NCBI GenBank assembly: GCA_030068075.1
Contig: CM057844.1
Location: 4,278,001-4,342,000, forward strand
Origin: Paguma larvata
Lineage: Eukaryota > Chordata > Mammalia > Carnivora > Viverridae
Direction: 5' to 3'
Length of the DNA: 64,000 bases
A program made the translations under genes and the position numbers. The notes below the pieces were generated by a model. That model was not told the DNA's origin. It saw only the letters and a list, made by a program, of their open reading frames with translations, and searched no databases. Shown piece after piece: positions 63,191-64,000 of this stretch. Each line of letters starts with the position of its first letter. The first letter of the stretch is position 1.

Positions 63191-64000
63191 CATGTACTTT
63201 TTTGTTGTGAATTTGACTGCTATATCCTACTACTCATAGTGGTGGACTGTTTGGACCTTCCACCAGGTATGCTTTCATTTGCTTGTTGAAGTAACCCTGG
63301 AAAAAAGGAAAGAGGAGGGAACATTATCCCATATAAAGAGAGAAATAAAAGGGGTGGGGAGGAAAGAAAAGACCAGGCAGAGATTCAAAGAAACCATAAG
63401 ACTTAATCTAGAGAAAGAGAGAGGAAAATAAAGAAGAAAGAGATACAGGAAAAGTGTAAAAACAATAGAGTAAAAATGCCTGCTTAAACAAACAACCAGA
63501 ACGGAAAAAGAAAGAAAGACATATATAATAAGAACTGGCCAAAAAATCAAATCGGAAACTATGAGCCTGATTCCAAAGGGAGAAAAAAGAAAAAAAGAGG
63601 AGGGTAGAAAGAAAAAGAAGGTAAAGGGGAAGAGAAGGCAAGAAAAGAAAAGAGAAAATAATAGAAAAAAAAAAAAACTAACATACAGGACAGTTTTTGG
63701 TTGGTGCCTGGGACCAGTGGCTTGCTGGTTCAGAGGAGAGGCCAGCTGGCTCAGTCAGTGTCACTCCTACTCAGCGTCGGTCCCACTTCAGTATATAAGC
63801 AGTTACCAGGCACAGAGGGCCTGGGCTTGGTGTAAGGGGTCTTGCCTCCACTGGGGGCTGATGTCCTTTTCCCTGAAGCCCCACCACGTTAGAAATGGGG
63901 AGAAAAATGGCGACACCCCAATCTTTCCTCTCCCTACTGGGTATCTCAAACCACACTGTTCCGGCAGCCCTCGCAGAGTAGCATGGGCGGCCAGCTTGCC

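Larger units (their letters stand above)
58050..64000 (-). mobile_element. Near-complete but dead L1 (runs off the right edge)
   Basis: Collinear on the minus strand: 5'UTR-like GC-rich sequence with AAAATGGCGACACC (63700-64000), a purine-rich stretch, ORF1 (about 63190-62230), ORF2 (62132 to about 58330) and a short 3'UTR ending in an A-run at 58051-58059. At nearly 6 kb it is close to full length, but ORF1 and ORF2 are broken by many stops and frameshifts. Confidence 0.92.

Noticed and set aside
37600..64000. Search for KIZ or another protein-coding neighbour upstream of XRN2
   Set aside because: No exon-like segment with a recognisable protein was found; everything identifiable is repeat-derived. 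The neighbour expected from mammalian synteny probably lies beyond the window.
1..64000. CRISPR arrays, operons, prophage, toxin-antitoxin or other prokaryotic systems
   Set aside because: Spliced gene, SINE/LINE content and CpG-island promoter show vertebrate nuclear DNA; the regular repeats are simple microsatellites.

Overview
The window is nuclear DNA from a carnivoran, most likely a cat-family (felid) species. The main evidence is about twenty copies of a tRNA-derived SINE with the head GGGGCGCCTGGGTGGCTCAG, a B-box-like GAGTTCGAGCC, a TC-rich body and an AATAAATAAACATT(A)n tail, which is the feliform CanSINE type rather than the dog type. LINE-1, LINE-2, MIR, hAT and ERV-L fossils are all typical of a placental mammal. 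Nothing bacterial, plasmid or phage-like is present.

One gene can be supported: XRN2, the nuclear 5'-3' exoribonuclease (the torpedo nuclease of Pol II termination). It lies on the minus strand. Twenty coding exons were placed by translation and GT-AG boundaries, running from the ATG at 37208-37206 to a donor at 820/819. Together they encode residues 1-646, with the phase preserved at every junction. Residue numbering matches human XRN2: the catalytic Asp falls at 235 and the CCHC zinc knuckle at 263-276. The remaining roughly 300 codons lie beyond position 1. The promoter is a TATA-less CpG island (about 36830-37600) with an ETS-CRE composite element and an E-box.

Layout. 1-23700: exons 20 to 2, with introns holding SINEs, MIR, L2, a hAT fossil and several microsatellites. 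23700-37130: the 13.4-kb intron 1, built largely of old L1 remnants, all antisense to XRN2, plus SINEs and a 33-base pure G run. 37130-37600: exon 1 and the CpG island. 37600-64000: upstream intergenic DNA with no gene that I can support. It contains a decayed ERV-L provirus (39761 to about 44515) interrupted by another LTR, by a class-II-like solo LTR with a duplicated U3 segment, and by a SINE. Further on are a second LTR of the same ERV-L type, a hAT element with its 8-bp target duplication, a 5'-truncated L1 with target duplication, and a near-complete but dead L1 on the minus strand running off the right edge.

I found no new multi-gene system. The points worth a second look are the poly-G tract, the purine microsatellite next to exon 3, an inverted SINE pair near exon 18, the ETS-CRE promoter element, and the nested ERV-L locus. 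Repeat family names come from recognition by eye, without a database search; borders are approximate unless a target-site duplication is quoted.
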